NCBI RefSeq assembly: GCF_023898315.1 | Contig: NC_064615.1 | Coordinates: 731,025,450-731,089,449 of the forward strand | Length of the DNA stretch: 64,000 bases | Direction: 5' to 3' | Origin: Schistocerca nitens | Lineage: Eukaryota > Arthropoda > Insecta > Orthoptera > Acrididae | Shown here: positions 1-10,607 of the stretch, in pieces | Numbering within the stretch: the first letter of the stretch is position 1 | Layout of the letters: each line of letters opens with the position of its first letter | Program-made: the position numbers and the translations under genes | The notes under the pieces: model-generated | Database searches by the model: none | What the model was told of the DNA's origin: nothing | The model's input: the letters and a program-made list of their open reading frames with translations, nothing else

Positions 1-1249
1 CTCGTTGTATTTCAAATAAGTTGAAGCAAGAGTCCGCTGCCTTCGTAAGTTATTACTCTCAAGAAGCAACGTAGAGGGCACTTAAAATCAGGCAACAGAG
101 AAATACAAATTCGTGACATAATAGGAAAAGAAGAGGCTGCAGTTTGTTAGGCGAAATTTGCTCACTTTGACGTGCGCTAGGAGAGGTCGTTACGCAGACG
201 TCGCTAGTAATTGACGACTAAAGGTCGACACTGCCTCTACGGCGCCGTCGCCGTCTTTCCGTACTTCAGTGCGTGGGAGGCGCTCCTTTGAACTTGGTGT
301 ATTTTCCTGAATGTCATAACTGAGATGAAACTTTTCCCACCAATAATTTGGCTGCAGTAGGTTGCCAGCTGCCGTATCCGAGGGGAAAAATCGAAATATG
401 ACAATAACGATATCCCTGGCGCATTTTTCGACTTCATGCTGTCCGTGTATGTGGCTTGTATGAAAGTTTGCTGGACTGGTACAACAGATAATAAGTTGGA
501 TCTTGAAAGCACCTTCCTGCACAGCGTTAGGAATATTTACAATTTAGACACTCAAGTGAAAAAACAACAGTTCTTCAAACAAAAACTGACTACCAAAGTA
601 CAAGAAAGAGTGAATAGACGAAACCCTATGTGCGTGTGAGCGTGTGTCAGTACTAGTATTCTGAGAGTGCCGTGGCAAGTAAACGATTGGGGTTCAACAT
701 TTTGGCCGTTTTTATAGTGAAACCAAGGCATCTAGGTTTCGAACAATCACAGTCCAGGGAACGAACGTCGATAGTGGTTTTGAGGATGTTGGTAGGCTTG
801 TTTGGTGTCGCATGCGGTAGCACTGGTAATATATGTCGTGGATGTTCTTTCGTTTCTGTCGGTCGGTGCTTATCCCCTTTTAGAGTGTAGTGTGTATCCT
901 GTTGAGTACTTGTTAATGCGTTTGTCTATGTCTATGTTGATGTACATCAACGTGTAAATGCAACGACGATTTCAGGGTACTGCCTTCCGAAAGAACCCAG
1001 AGAACCACTGATTGTAAAAAAAAATTTTTACTGCTCAAATAGCAGCGACACTTTTATAACAGTTGCTCTTTTCTTAGTTTCACTACTCGTTTCAGTAGGC
1101 ATTCACACTGTGCATATGGAATAGCATCTGTGGTACGTGCATGTTGTATGTGTTTGACAGCCAATGATGAGATGAGAAGGAAAATATGGAATAACGTACC
1201 GAGATTTACGACGTCTTTACAAGCGTAGCACATACTTGGTTGGGCCAAA
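1..1249. other. Unassigned AT-rich DNA
   Basis: No gene, tRNA or recognisable transposon was seen. The short open frames here overlap in several phases on both strands, lack motifs and look like chance. The stretch ends at the TA target site of the first Tc1-like element. Confidence 0.5.
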
Positions 1250-1251
1250 TA

Positions 1252-2673
1252 CACTCCTGGAAATGGAAAAAAGAACACATTGACACCGGTGTGTCAGACC
1301 CACCATACTTGCTCCGGACACTGCGAGAGGGCTGTACAAGCAATGATCACACGCACGGCACAGCGGACACACCAGGAACCGCGGTGTTGGCCGTCGAATG
1401 GCGCTAGCTGCGCAGCATTTGTGCACCGCCGCCGTCAGTGTCAGCCAGTTTGCCGTGGCATACGGAGCTCCATCGCAGTCTTTAACACTGGTAGCATGCC
1501 GCGACAGCGTGGACGTGAACCGTATGTGCAGTTGACGGACTTTGAGCGAGGGCGTATAGTGGGCATGCGGGAGGCCGGGTGGACGTACCGCCGAATTGCT
1601 CAACACGTGGGACGTGAGGTCTTCACAGTACATCAATGTTGTCGCCAGTGGTCGGCGGAAGGTGCACGTGCCCGTCGACCTGGGACCGGACCGCAGCGAC
1701 GCACGGATGCATGCCAAGACCGTAGGATCCTACGCAGTGCCGTAGGGGACTGCACCGCCACTTCCCAGCAAATTAGGGACACTGTTGCTCCTGGGGTATC
1801 GGCGAGGACCATTCGCAACCGTCTCCATGAAGCTGGGCTACGGTCCCGCACACCGTTAGGTCGTCTTCCGCTCACGCCCCAACATCATGCAGCCCGCCTC
1901 CAGTGGTGTCGCGACAGGCGTGAATGGAGGGACGAATGGAGACGTGTCGTCTTCAGCGATGAGAGTCGCTTCTGCCTTGGTGCCAATGATGGTCGTATGC
2001 GTGTTTGGCGCCGTGCAGGTGAGCGCCACAATCAGGACTGCATACGACCGAGGCACACAGGGCCAACACCCGGCATCATGGTGTGGGGAGCGATCTTCTA
2101 CACTGGCCGTACACCACTGGTGATCGTCGAGGGGACACTGAATAGTGCACGGTACATCCAAACCGTCATCGAACCCATCGTTCTACCATTCCTAGACCGG
2201 CAAGGGAACTTGCTGTTCCAACAGGACAATGCACGTCCGCATGTATCCCGTGCCACCCAACGTGCTCTAGAAGGTGTAAGTCAACTACCCTGGCCAGCAA
2301 GATCTCCGGATCTGTCCCCCATTGAGCATGTTTGGGACTGGATGAAGCGTCGTCTCACGCGCTCTGCACGTCCAGCACGAACGCTGGTCCAACTGAGGCG
2401 CCAGGTGGAAATGGCATGGCAAGCCGTTCCACAGGACTACATCCAGCATCTCTACGATCGTCTCCATGGGAGAATAGCAGCCTGCATTGCTGCGAAAGGT
2501 GGATATACACTGTACTAGTGCCGACATTGTGCATGCTCTGTTGCGTGTGTCTATGTGCCTTTGGTTCTGTCAGTGTGATCATGTGATGTATCTGACCCCA
2601 GGAATGTGTCAATAAAGTTTCCCCTTCCTGGGACAATGAATTCACGGTGTTCTTATTTCAATTTCCAGGAGTG
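1252..2673 (+). mobile_element. Tc1-like DNA transposon, full-length copy 1
   Basis: A 1422-bp element is flanked by the TA dinucleotide expected for the Tc1/mariner superfamily (1250-1251 and 2674-2675). The ends are inverted: the left begins CACTCCTGGAAATGG and the right is its complement with one mismatch. The terminal repeat is clear for about 28 bp. Interrupted complementarity continues inward through subterminal blocks around TTGACAC, TCAGA and TGATCACAC. A single transposase frame fills the interior, and AATAAA lies at 2611-2616, about 90 bp after the stop. A second copy of exactly the same length and strand lies at 24361-25782, so both probably derive from one recent source. I see no frameshift or internal deletion. 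Confidence 0.95.
1496..2518 (+). CDS. Tc1-like transposase (DDE), copy 1, apparently intact
   Basis: This frame encodes 340 residues of a cut-and-paste transposase that would bind the element's inverted repeats and move it into TA sites. The in-frame ATG at 1496 was chosen because the protein then starts MPRQRGRE and has normal family length; the frame stays open upstream to 1280 but that part is terminal-repeat sequence. The N-terminal third carries two helix-turn-helix segments (roughly residues 10-55 and 85-115) joined by a basic RPGTGPQRR linker. The catalytic core has D155 in FSDESRF, D244 in QQDNARPH and E277 in SPIEHVWD. Only 32 residues separate D244 from E277, where the classical Tc1 family has 34. 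Compared with copy 2 this protein carries F for S, Q for R, C for R (twice), V for L, H for R and F for S. Several of these fit decay of CpG sites. Activity is untested. Confidence 0.92.
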   Translation: MPRQRGREPYVQLTDFERGRIVGMREAGWTYRRIAQHVGREVFTVHQCCRQWSAEGARARRPGTGPQRRTDACQDRRILRSAVGDCTATSQQIRDTVAPGVSARTIRNRLHEAGLRSRTPLGRLPLTPQHHAARLQWCRDRREWRDEWRRVVFSDESRFCLGANDGRMRVWRRAGERHNQDCIRPRHTGPTPGIMVWGAIFYTGRTPLVIVEGTLNSARYIQTVIEPIVLPFLDRQGNLLFQQDNARPHVSRATQRALEGVSQLPWPARSPDLSPIEHVWDWMKRRLTRSARPARTLVQLRRQVEMAWQAVPQDYIQHLYDRLHGRIAACIAAKGGYTLY

Positions 2674-3207
2674 TAGAACCGTCCTGGCACTTACTTCAGG
2701 CGATTAGGAAAATAATGGGAAACGTGCATTTGGATGGCTGACGATGGTTTGAACTTCCACCCTTCTGAAAAGGGTAATAACATTTTTCAGTGCTGTATTT
2801 AACGTTAGCATTTCAGAACTAATCCAAGACGACAGCTAAATACCCCACCGCTGACTGCCAGAAAACACCTCATAGCCTTACAATAAATTCTATTCCGGAA
2901 ATAAAACAGAGCACATAGCAGATGGTGATAATATTACGATTAAAACGAGTTGTGGTGTAAGTAAACAGCGATATTTTCTTGCGCATTGTGTGATTAGATA
3001 CAGTTCTCAAAAACAGATCATTATGCATGAAATAATGTGGAAGAATATTGTAATGTATCCCTCGAAAAGAACAGTTATTATGAAAGAAAATGATTGAGAT
3101 TCAGTCCTCGAGAAGCTAATTGTTCGGAGTCGGGATGCATCACAGTGACCACAGCAGGAGTACAATAAAGAAATAAGGTTTACTAAAGTTTCAATGTTCA
3201 TTAATGT

Positions 3208-3249
3208 CAACCACCTATTTGGTCAAAACAACCACCTATTTGGTCAAAA
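3208..3249 (+). repeat. Perfect 21-bp tandem duplication
   Basis: Two identical 21-bp units containing CCACCTATTTGGTCAAAA follow each other directly. The units are isolated, and no wider tandem array is present. Confidence 0.9.
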
Positions 3250-3940
3250 TGCCACTGTTACCCGCTATTCCAGAGGTGCAGAGTCGTCATTGAAGAGCGG
3301 GAAAGTTGGTGACTGCGGACCATGATACAATGATATATACTGCAACAGAATGTTTTGCAATGCATAAAAGCAACAATCGGACTTCGTGGAAAGAAATGTA
3401 GATTGCAAGATTCGACTTATAAAGAGTGCAAATATGCATATAATGGCACGACGATGGCGCATAATCGACACGCCGTCAAACCAATCGCTTCCCCAACATT
3501 AGTGGAAAGCTGAAATATAGACAAAGTCTTTATAAGTAGAGGATATTGGTACGTTTCCTAAGAAATGAAACATATCTCAGCGTAATTGATCTTATTATAC
3601 TAAGATAACAGAACGCAAGAAAAATGGCGTGCTTACATGAGGCAAGACGTAAGAAAAAGGGTGAAGAGCACGAGATGTTTCGTGTGTCAGTTACTTAAAA
3701 GAAATAAAAAGCCAAATTAGTTAAACGATGATATAGAGTAGTAGTAGTAGTATAGGGGACAGTTTGATGCCTGATTTTGAGAAAGATTAATTTGTTACAA
3801 TGCCCCTTTGTATTGCTGTGACAAAGTTTGTTAATAATCGTGGAAAAGCCATTCAGCCTCATTATTCAGGGCTTTTTTATTTTTTTTTATTTATTCAGTG
3901 TCGATGCATAACATTAGTTGTTACATTTAATCAATTCTAT

Positions 3941-3972
<32 letters not shown>
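3941..3972 (+). repeat. (TC)n microsatellite
   Basis: A dinucleotide run with one interruption, followed by C/T-rich sequence to about 4010. The pyrimidine tract explains the SLSLS-type frames predicted here. Confidence 0.9.
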
Positions 3973-4259
3973 CTCCCATCCCTTCCCCTCCTTTCCTTCC
4001 TCCCTCCGCTCTTTGTATTGAGAGATATTTTTACCGGGTCCTGAGACCTCTGTTACCATACCATGACGAATACTGTTCAAGTCCATCAGTCGAAACGGGT
4101 AAATCTGGTGCGAGCGTTGCAGTACTCCACATACAAACGAATCTGGCCGCTGAGGCCTGACTGGTTGGGGCTGCACCAGAGGAGCGACTTGCTACTCTGC
4201 GTGCAAAATATGAATCATCTGATGTGTTATTCAGCCGACAGATGTTAGACGGGCCATAA

Positions 4260-4470
4260 AGCTTTGAGAAGGCGCGGCCCGGCCGCGTGCTGGCTTTGGG
4301 TCCTTCTCAGATGACCTTTCGGGACGGTTGGCCGGGGGTGTTTTATTGCCGCTGGCGGGACCGGGCGGCATTTCGCCAGCGGCGCCGCGCTTCAGGAATA
4401 CGCCGGCTGTGCGCCTAGTGCGACACTCCAGGACCCGCCGTCCTCGCCAGCAGCACCACTGGAAAAGTCC
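4260..4470. other. GC-rich island
   Basis: About 200 bp of clearly GC- and CpG-rich sequence stands out from AT-rich flanks, with blocks such as GGCGCGGCCCGGCCGCG and CCAGCGGCGCCGCGC. Frames on both strands stay open because stop codons are scarce. No known domain is encoded. It could be a regulatory or unmethylated island. Confidence 0.35.
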
Positions 4471-5084
4471 CACACGCCAAAGTATTCCTCTCTCAGAAGA
4501 CGATTTCGTGTAGGGGAAGTTCTGCCGAATCGAGGACCACTAACAAACTTCTGAGTTGCGTTAAGTGTTCCGTTCCTTTTACAGACCCGGAAACTATGTA
4601 TTTTTCACGATTCTGTGTGGGAGCTGAAAAAAATTTCGCTGTCATATTCAGTTGGTTGATCATTGAAATCTGACGTCTAAAATTTACCGTGGCATACGGC
4701 ACGTGTATTTGTGCTGAAGATTCTTACCGTGTGACGCAAAAACTCTAAAAAACGGAGGCCACATAATGCTTAAGACGAGCGTAGGCTTACACAGTTTTCG
4801 CGATTTTCGGACACATCTGCTGCAGTCGCGCCACCTTGTCCTGCGTCCACAGTGCGGGCGGATTGATTTTGATGTCGATGTCAGAGGCAGTTGCCACATT
4901 CCGCCGTAGCCACTGTCACCTCCAACACTGCATATTTCGGACGGTCGGTTGTGAAGCACTGTATAGGGCGCCTACTTCTCCATGATGGGTTACGTGGTTT
5001 CCGTGGATCACTCTTTTTAATCGTTGTTTGTATTTTACTTTTGACTGTGACAAGGTGTTTTACAAGGGCACAGTACGGACTTCC

Positions 5085-5345
5085 GCTCCTCGCTTTAATT
5101 CATAATGGCAGGGTGTGTAGGGCACGACCAGGACTTCAACATATGTAAACAGCAAGGCGCAACTCACTACCCTTTTAGAGAAAAGTGAGTCTGAAAATTT
5201 TCGAAGTGCTTATGTACTTCGTGTGGTCGCTAGCATTCAAGTAGTCCTCAGCCGAGCGAATAATCGCTTATTTTCATAAGCACGAGGTCTATGATGAATC
5301 GAATGTCGCCGCCGGTATATTATTTTTCATTCCTATGTAATTCTA
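5085..5345 (+). repeat. Inverted repeat pair I, left arm, with tRNA-like core
   Basis: This roughly 260-bp segment recurs in reverse complement at 5745-6020. The most conserved blocks are GTCGCTAGCATTCAAGTAGTC and the flanks around AGTGCTTATGTACTTC. The sequence from about 5225 to 5300 resembles a tRNA-derived SINE head, with an A-box-like TAGCCGAGCGA region better preserved in the right arm. Arm identity is clearly below 90%, so the repeat is old. Confidence 0.65.
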
Positions 5346-5744
5346 AGAACAGATGTCTGCGGTAAGCCATGAAAGTGCGTGACGTCCGAGAACCGTTTAT
5401 GAATGTAAACTAAGATAGTTTTTCAATAAGCACATTGGAAAAGCCAAGCACATGGAAAAATTCGGCGTTCATAACTAGTGCTGTATGTCGCAATAATTGC
5501 CTTCAATGTTTCACGATCAGTATAATCTTGATTCGTGCTGTGCTCTATAGATTACACAGTATACTTGTCACAGATGTGAATGCAATAATACAATTAAAAT
5601 GACTGTACTGATTTTGTTGAAAATTCTTGTGTATCCTTGTTTATTTCCAATCTCCTTGTGATAATATTTTCTCCTTTTTTGAGAATAAACATTATGAAAA
5701 TAAAGAATGTATAATTAATTATTGATAATTTCTGCAGTCATAAT

Positions 5745-6020
5745 AAATATGTTGTAATTAATTTGGAGTAGAAAAAGAGTAGTACCGGCAGGGAGAATCG
5801 ATCCAGAGACCTTGCACTTTTGAAACTAAGTGCTTACTCGCTCGGCTACGGACTACTTGAATGCTAGCGACCGTAGGAAGTATATAAGCACTCCTAATAT
5901 TTTCAAACTCAATTTTCTCGAAAAGAGTTGAGAACTGCGTCTTTCTGGTTACATATAATGAAGTCCTAGTCGTGCACTACACGTCTTGTCGCTATGAATC
6001 AAGTTAGCGAGGGGACGTTC
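5745..6020 (-). repeat. Inverted repeat pair I, right arm, with tRNA-like core
   Basis: This is the reverse-complement partner of the left arm. Read on the minus strand it has an A-box-like GTAGCCGAGCGAGTAAGC and a B-box-like GGATCGATTCT, the spacing expected of a tRNA-headed SINE. It may be two SINE copies inserted in opposite orientation, or the ends of one foldback element. Confidence 0.65.
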
Positions 6021-6869
6021 ATAGGGTCCCCTTTGTAGCTTAATTTATGACTTGCTACGCTGTCCAGAGTTGCTAGTGAAAATTACTGTTTCTGGGTTAT
6101 CGCGTAATTGCCTCCTGAGCACATGGGGCATTGATCTCAAGTGCTTAGTGTTTCTCTTTTGTTGTATAATACAGATGAGAAATTTAACTGTGCTGACAAC
6201 ATGACATTTTATTGGAAGTTACAGGCTGACGAATGATCGACGGAAGAGAGTTTCTCATTTGCAATGTGATGGCTCAGTAAAGAAATCTCTCTTATAAGTG
6301 GTCATTGAGCGATTCCAGTCTAACTGAGAGAAATTGTGGACTGTACTGTCCAAGGTAAAAATAAAAATATTAAACTTCTGTTGTTGCCAGCATCATCCGA
6401 ATAGGAAAATATAAATAGTGGTATTGAAGTTTGGCGGATTCTCCTTGGCGAAACACTATATTTCCACCATCAGTAGTCGCTAGGCACATTCGGGACACAT
6501 TCAAGGAGATAAAAATTTAATACGCTTCCATAAACAAACGCTTTTCACTTACAGATGGTGACGCAGCATTGAATATGTGAGAGCCTAAATATCTCTCATT
6601 CCCTTCCTTCGTAGAGTCTAAACGTCAGAGAACACAGATAAATAAATAAATGTGCTTGTTAAGTGACTATCGGCGGTAGCTTCATTTTTATTGGACACTC
6701 TATATTACAGGGTTGCAACAGCTCCGCGTAACGAACCCGTCAGTATTTAAGTAAACGAAGCCGCGAAAACGTATCTGCTGCATTATTGTGATCATTATCT
6801 GTGTGAAACGTCTACATTACGTAGATCGCGATGTATGTCATAACGAGTTAGTTAGAAAATTCGGTAAAT
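6021..6869. other. Unassigned AT-rich DNA
   Basis: I see no gene, RNA or recognisable repeat in this stretch. Confidence 0.45.
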
Positions 6870-8056
6870 ATCCGGGGCGAGAGGAGACAGTTAGTCGTGT
6901 TACGCTTTGCTCAGCTCATCGTGCTTACTGGGAAGGCCTGTAGGCCCACATGCTACCACTCTATTGGTCGACGTCGGAGCCAACGTATTGCTGCATCAAC
7001 AACCTTCCCATTCAGCCACGTACTGCTTCCCACAGAGTGCATCCTTCACTGGGCCAGGCTGATGGAAGTCGTAAGGTGCGAGATCCGGGCTGTAGTGTGG
7101 ATGAGGAAAAACAGTCCAATGACGCTGTTTTCGGGTGCGCGGACGCCTTGTGTTGTCATGGAGTATGAGCAGTTCGTTTGCCTTTTTGTTGCGACGAACA
7201 CGCGAAGTTATTGAATGTAGTACAATACATTTAAGAGTTGATCGTTGCATCATGAGGAAGGACATCAGACAGAATAATTTCTTCAGAGTCCCAGAAGACC
7301 GTCGCCATGACTTTACTGGCTCAGGGTGCGGCTTTGAACTTTTCCTTCGGAGGAGAGTTGGTGTGACGCCATCTCATGGATTGTTTCCGGTACGAAGTGA
7401 TGAACGAGTGTTTCATCCCCTTTTGTGATTGTGTCCGACAAAAAATGGCACGATCAGTCTTGTAACGTGCAAGCGATTCCATGCAGATGGTCCTTCGTTG
7501 CTCTTTATGGTGTTGTGTTAGGTGGCAAGGAACCGGCGGGCACACGCCTTTGAGCACCTCAACTGGTGGACGAGTTTGTCAGCACGAACAACAGAGACGT
7601 TCATTTGAGGGTGTTTGTGATCCACCGATCAACTCGAATGAGAGGGTCCGCACGTTTCAACATCACAGGAGTCACAGCTGTGTTCGGCCGACCGGCGCAC
7701 GGGAAATACGACAGGTGTGCGCGACCTTGTTGCGATGATAACAGACCCCTCGCCCAACGACTCATCGTGTTTTTTTTCACTGCTAGGTTTTCGTAGATAT
7801 TCTGCAAACGCCTATGAATATCTGCGATGCTTTGGTTTTCCAGCAAAAGAAACTCAATGACAGCTCTCCGCTTGAAGTGCACCTCCGTTACAAAACTCAT
7901 TTTGAAGGCTATTTATAGCGCCGCGATGTATCGAAACAGCATGAGACTGTGGCGGCTCAAGCGGGAATATTCCACAATTTCCCAAAACTAATTCTGCATT
8001 TTTAACCGAAATTTGTCGATAAAAAAGTGTTGTATTGGTTACTGAACGGCCCTCCT
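6870..8056 (-). pseudogene. Degenerate mariner-like transposon
   Basis: Three broken frames on the minus strand together cover most of a mariner transposase. The N-terminal part (7900-7601) has the helix-turn-helix stretch FKRRAVIEFLLLENQSIADIH and the linker AGRPNTAVTP. The middle (7557-7321) contains CHLTQHHKEQRR and a decayed first-aspartate region. The C-terminal part (7265-6996) has LLILHDNTRRP and YSPDLAPYDFH, which carry the second and third catalytic aspartates. The frames are separated by frameshifts, so no protein can be made. The right end reads GAGGGCCGTTCAGTAACC on the minus strand, a plausible inverted terminus ending near 8056. No matching left terminus was found, so the left boundary is approximate and probably truncated. 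Confidence 0.82.
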
Positions 8057-8254
8057 ATGTGTGATTTCAGATGGGTGTGACGTCTCTGCAGAAACATGTG
8101 GATCTTTGCATGCCCAGCTGAGGTCATTATCAAAGCTAGAGGGGGTGTTGCACGGTATTAGCATGAGGCCTCGTGAGTGCGAAGAATTTTTTGTCCGAAC
8201 TGGCTAGTTTACCTGTTGAGTGAATGTTTCAGCGGATCCATCACTGTGGCTATA

Positions 8255-9655
8255 CGCACGCAGTGAGGTGACAAAAGTCGTGGAATACCTCCTAATATCG
8301 TGTCGGACTTCATTTTGTACTGTGTAATGGAACAGTTCGACGTGGTATGAACTGGATAAGTCGCTGGAAGTTCCCAGTAGAAATACTGAGCCATGCTGAC
8401 TCTATAGCAATCCATAGCTGCGAAAGTGTTGCCGGTGTAGGATTTTGTACACGAACTGATCTCTCTATTATGTTCCCTAAATGTTAGATTGGATTTATGT
8501 TGGGCGATCTGGGTCACCAAATCATTCGCTCGAACTGTCCAGAATGTTCTTCAAACCAAACGCGAACAGTTGTGGCGCGCTCACGTAGCCCATTTTCATC
8601 CATAAAAAGTCCATAATTGTTTGGGTTCAAATGGCTCTGAGCACTATGGGACTTAACATCTGAGGTCATCAGTCCCCTAGAACTTAGAACTACTTAAACC
8701 TAACCAACCTAAGGACATCACAGACACCCATGCCCGAGGCAGGATTCGAACCTGCGACCGTAGCAGCAGCGCGGTTCCGGAATGAAGCGCCTAGAACCGC
8801 TTGGCCACCGCGGCCGGCAATTGTTTGGGAACATGCAGTACATGAAGGGCTGCAAATGTTCTCCAAGTAGCCGAACATACCATTTCCAGTCAATGATCTG
8901 TTCATTTGGACCAGCGGATCTAGTATAGTCCAATCCACACCAAATAAATGCAGCCCACACCACAATGGCGCCACCACCAACTTGCAAAGTGCCGTGCTGA
9001 CAATTTGGGTCTGTGGCTTTGTGCTGTCTGCGTCAGACTCGAACCCAACCATCAGCTCTTACCATAGGAAATCGGGACTCATCTGACCAGGCCACGGATT
9101 TAAAGTCGCCTCGGGTCCAACTGATGTGACGAGCCCAAGAGAGGCGCTGCAGACGATGTCGCTCTGTTAGCAAAGGCACTCTCGTCGGTCGTTTGCTGCC
9201 ATAGCCCATTAACGCCAAATTTCGCAGCACTGTTGTAACGGATACGTTCGTCGTACGTCCTACATTGATTTCTGCGTTTATTCAACGCATCGTTGCTTGT
9301 CTGTTAGCACTGACAACGGTATGAAAATGCTGCTGCTCTCGGTCGTTAGGTGAAGGCCGTCGGCCACTTCGTTGCCCGTGGCGCGAGGTAATGCCTGAGA
9401 TGTGCTATTCTCGACATACTCTTGACGCAGGGGGTCTGGGAATACTGACTTCCTTTCCAACATCCGAAATGGAATGCGTCTAACCCCAGCTACCGTTTAG
9501 CGTTCAGAGTCTGTTAATTGCCATTGTGCGGACAGAAACACGTCGGCAACCTTTTCATACGACGCACCTGTGCACAAAATGACAGCTCCGCCAATGTACT
9601 GCCTTGCGTATATGTGCATAGCGTTATTCCATGACTTCTGTCAGCGACTGTGTGC
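8255..9655 (-). pseudogene. Degenerate Tc1-like transposon (family 2), interrupted by a SINE
   Basis: Minus-strand fragments match a Tc1-like transposase. TERHRLQRLSWARHISW and SVAWSDESRF (about 9230-9080) include the first catalytic aspartate, and downstream lie GGAIVVWAAF and a FPNN-type stretch, before the SINE at 8626-8818 splits the frame. The ends look like eroded inverted repeats: the left has GTGACAAAAGTCGTGGAATA from about 8267, and the right, on the minus strand, has CTGACAGAAGTCATGGAATA. Stops and shifts show it is dead. The copy at 47390-48222 belongs to the same family. Confidence 0.8.
8626..8818 (-). mobile_element. SINE, head type A
   Basis: A tRNA-derived SINE is inserted in a Tc1-like element. 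The head is at the right end (minus strand), with TGGCCAAGCGGTTCTAGGCG (A box) and GGTTCGAATCCTGCC (B box). It is followed by the shared body and the 3' tail with the GGGACT/AGTCCC hairpin. It is flanked by a perfect 11-bp target duplication, AATTGTTTGGG (8615-8625 and 8819-8829), the mark of LINE-mediated retrotransposition. Confidence 0.93.
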
Positions 9656-9769
9656 GTGGCTGCCTGCCCCCCTACCTTTCGTCGCCGACGACATGTAGGC
9701 AGCACGACAGTATTGGCAGGCTGTCAGGCAGGATAACTTTGGCAGGCCTCTCCTTGGCCAGACTTGGAC

Positions 9770-9970
9770 AGTTCCATTTCCCCGCAGCCTGGGCGGCGCG
9801 CCCCAGGTGCCGGCGCGCTGTTTGCACGCCGGCTTATCTCCCTTGCCGTGCCGGCGCAGCGCCGCAGCTACAGGTGCAGCACAGCTACAGCGGCTGGCGC
9901 CGCTCGCAGATAAGGCGCTGTTCTGGCCGCGCTTTGTGCTCACCGCGCCGCCACAGATGCTGGCGTTTTT
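9770..9970. other. GC-rich island
   Basis: This is a strongly CpG-rich stretch with several E-box cores (CAGGTG, CAGCTG) and two AGATAAG GATA-type sites near 9908 and 9835 (as CTTATCTC). The long plus-strand frame over it encodes low-complexity Arg/Ala/Cys sequence and is not credible as a protein. It is a candidate cis-regulatory element only. Confidence 0.35.
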
Positions 9971-10203
9971 CGCTGCCACCTGTCATCTCGTCTCGTGACA
10001 CTTCCGAAAGCCTTTCACCCTGCAGCGCGTCGCACAGACCAGATAACCGTCGTCCAGAAGGGCCAAGTTTTTTTGTAAATACTCCGAGAGGGAAAATAAT
10101 GCAACAAGTGCACAGTGAGGTGAAGCAACTGAACATAGCAGCAACCCAACACGTTTGCGTAAAAGCTGACGAATATCTGAGAGTCTCTCATGCGTAAATG
10201 CGC

Positions 10204-10530
10204 GACAGAGTTGTTGGATATTTACTATTGGGTTGAAAGTGTGTGCCAAACTGAGACTCGAACTTGTAACCGTTGTCTTTCATGGAAAAGTGCTCTTTCG
10301 ATTGAGCTATCCAAACACGACTGGACCCACAGTATTTCTCTCCTATCTTCCAAGCGTAACACAAGTTCTCCTGCGAACCTGCGAGACAAGCACTCGTGCA
10401 TGAGATGATATAGCGGAGAAATGGCTCAGCCACCGCCTAGCCGTAGGGGAAGGTTTCTGAAACCAATTTTCAGTCTGTTGCGGAATGTGCGCTGGTTTGA
10501 AACTTACTGGTAGATTAAAACAAGTTAGGA
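10204..10530 (-). repeat. tRNA-like dispersed repeat T, old copy
   Basis: On the minus strand a tRNA-like segment (TAGCTCAATCGAAAGAGC, then GTTCGAGTCTCAG) is followed on the right by the conserved tail reading GTGCGCTGGTTTGAAACTTA on the plus strand. The same family appears at 31270-31480, 41490-41565 and 60830-61325. Mismatches are frequent, so this copy is old. Confidence 0.65.
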
Positions 10531-10607
10531 AGTTAGGGGGAAGAGTTAATGGTGAACGTAAAGCTGTGAAGCGCGTCATGTGTACAGCTTGGGTGGTCCA
10601 TTCGGTA

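Larger units (their letters stand above)
2676..4255. other. Unassigned DNA with small repeats
   Basis: AT-rich sequence with no supported gene. It contains a perfect 21-bp tandem duplication (3208-3249) and a TC microsatellite (3941-3972), listed separately. Confidence 0.5.

Noticed and set aside
1217-1717. Long minus-strand frame over the Tc1 element (also at 24329-24826)
   Set aside because: It is the antisense shadow of the transposase and terminal repeat, present in both copies only because the element is duplicated. It has no domain.
8700-8818. Possible tRNA genes at the heads of the SINEs
   Set aside because: A and B boxes are present but each is fused to the SINE body with target duplications around the whole unit, so these are retroposed SINE heads and not tRNA genes.
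9631-10197. 188-codon plus-strand frame
   Set aside because: It crosses a GC-rich island where stops are rare on both strands, has low-complexity Arg/Ala/Cys content and encodes no recognised domain.
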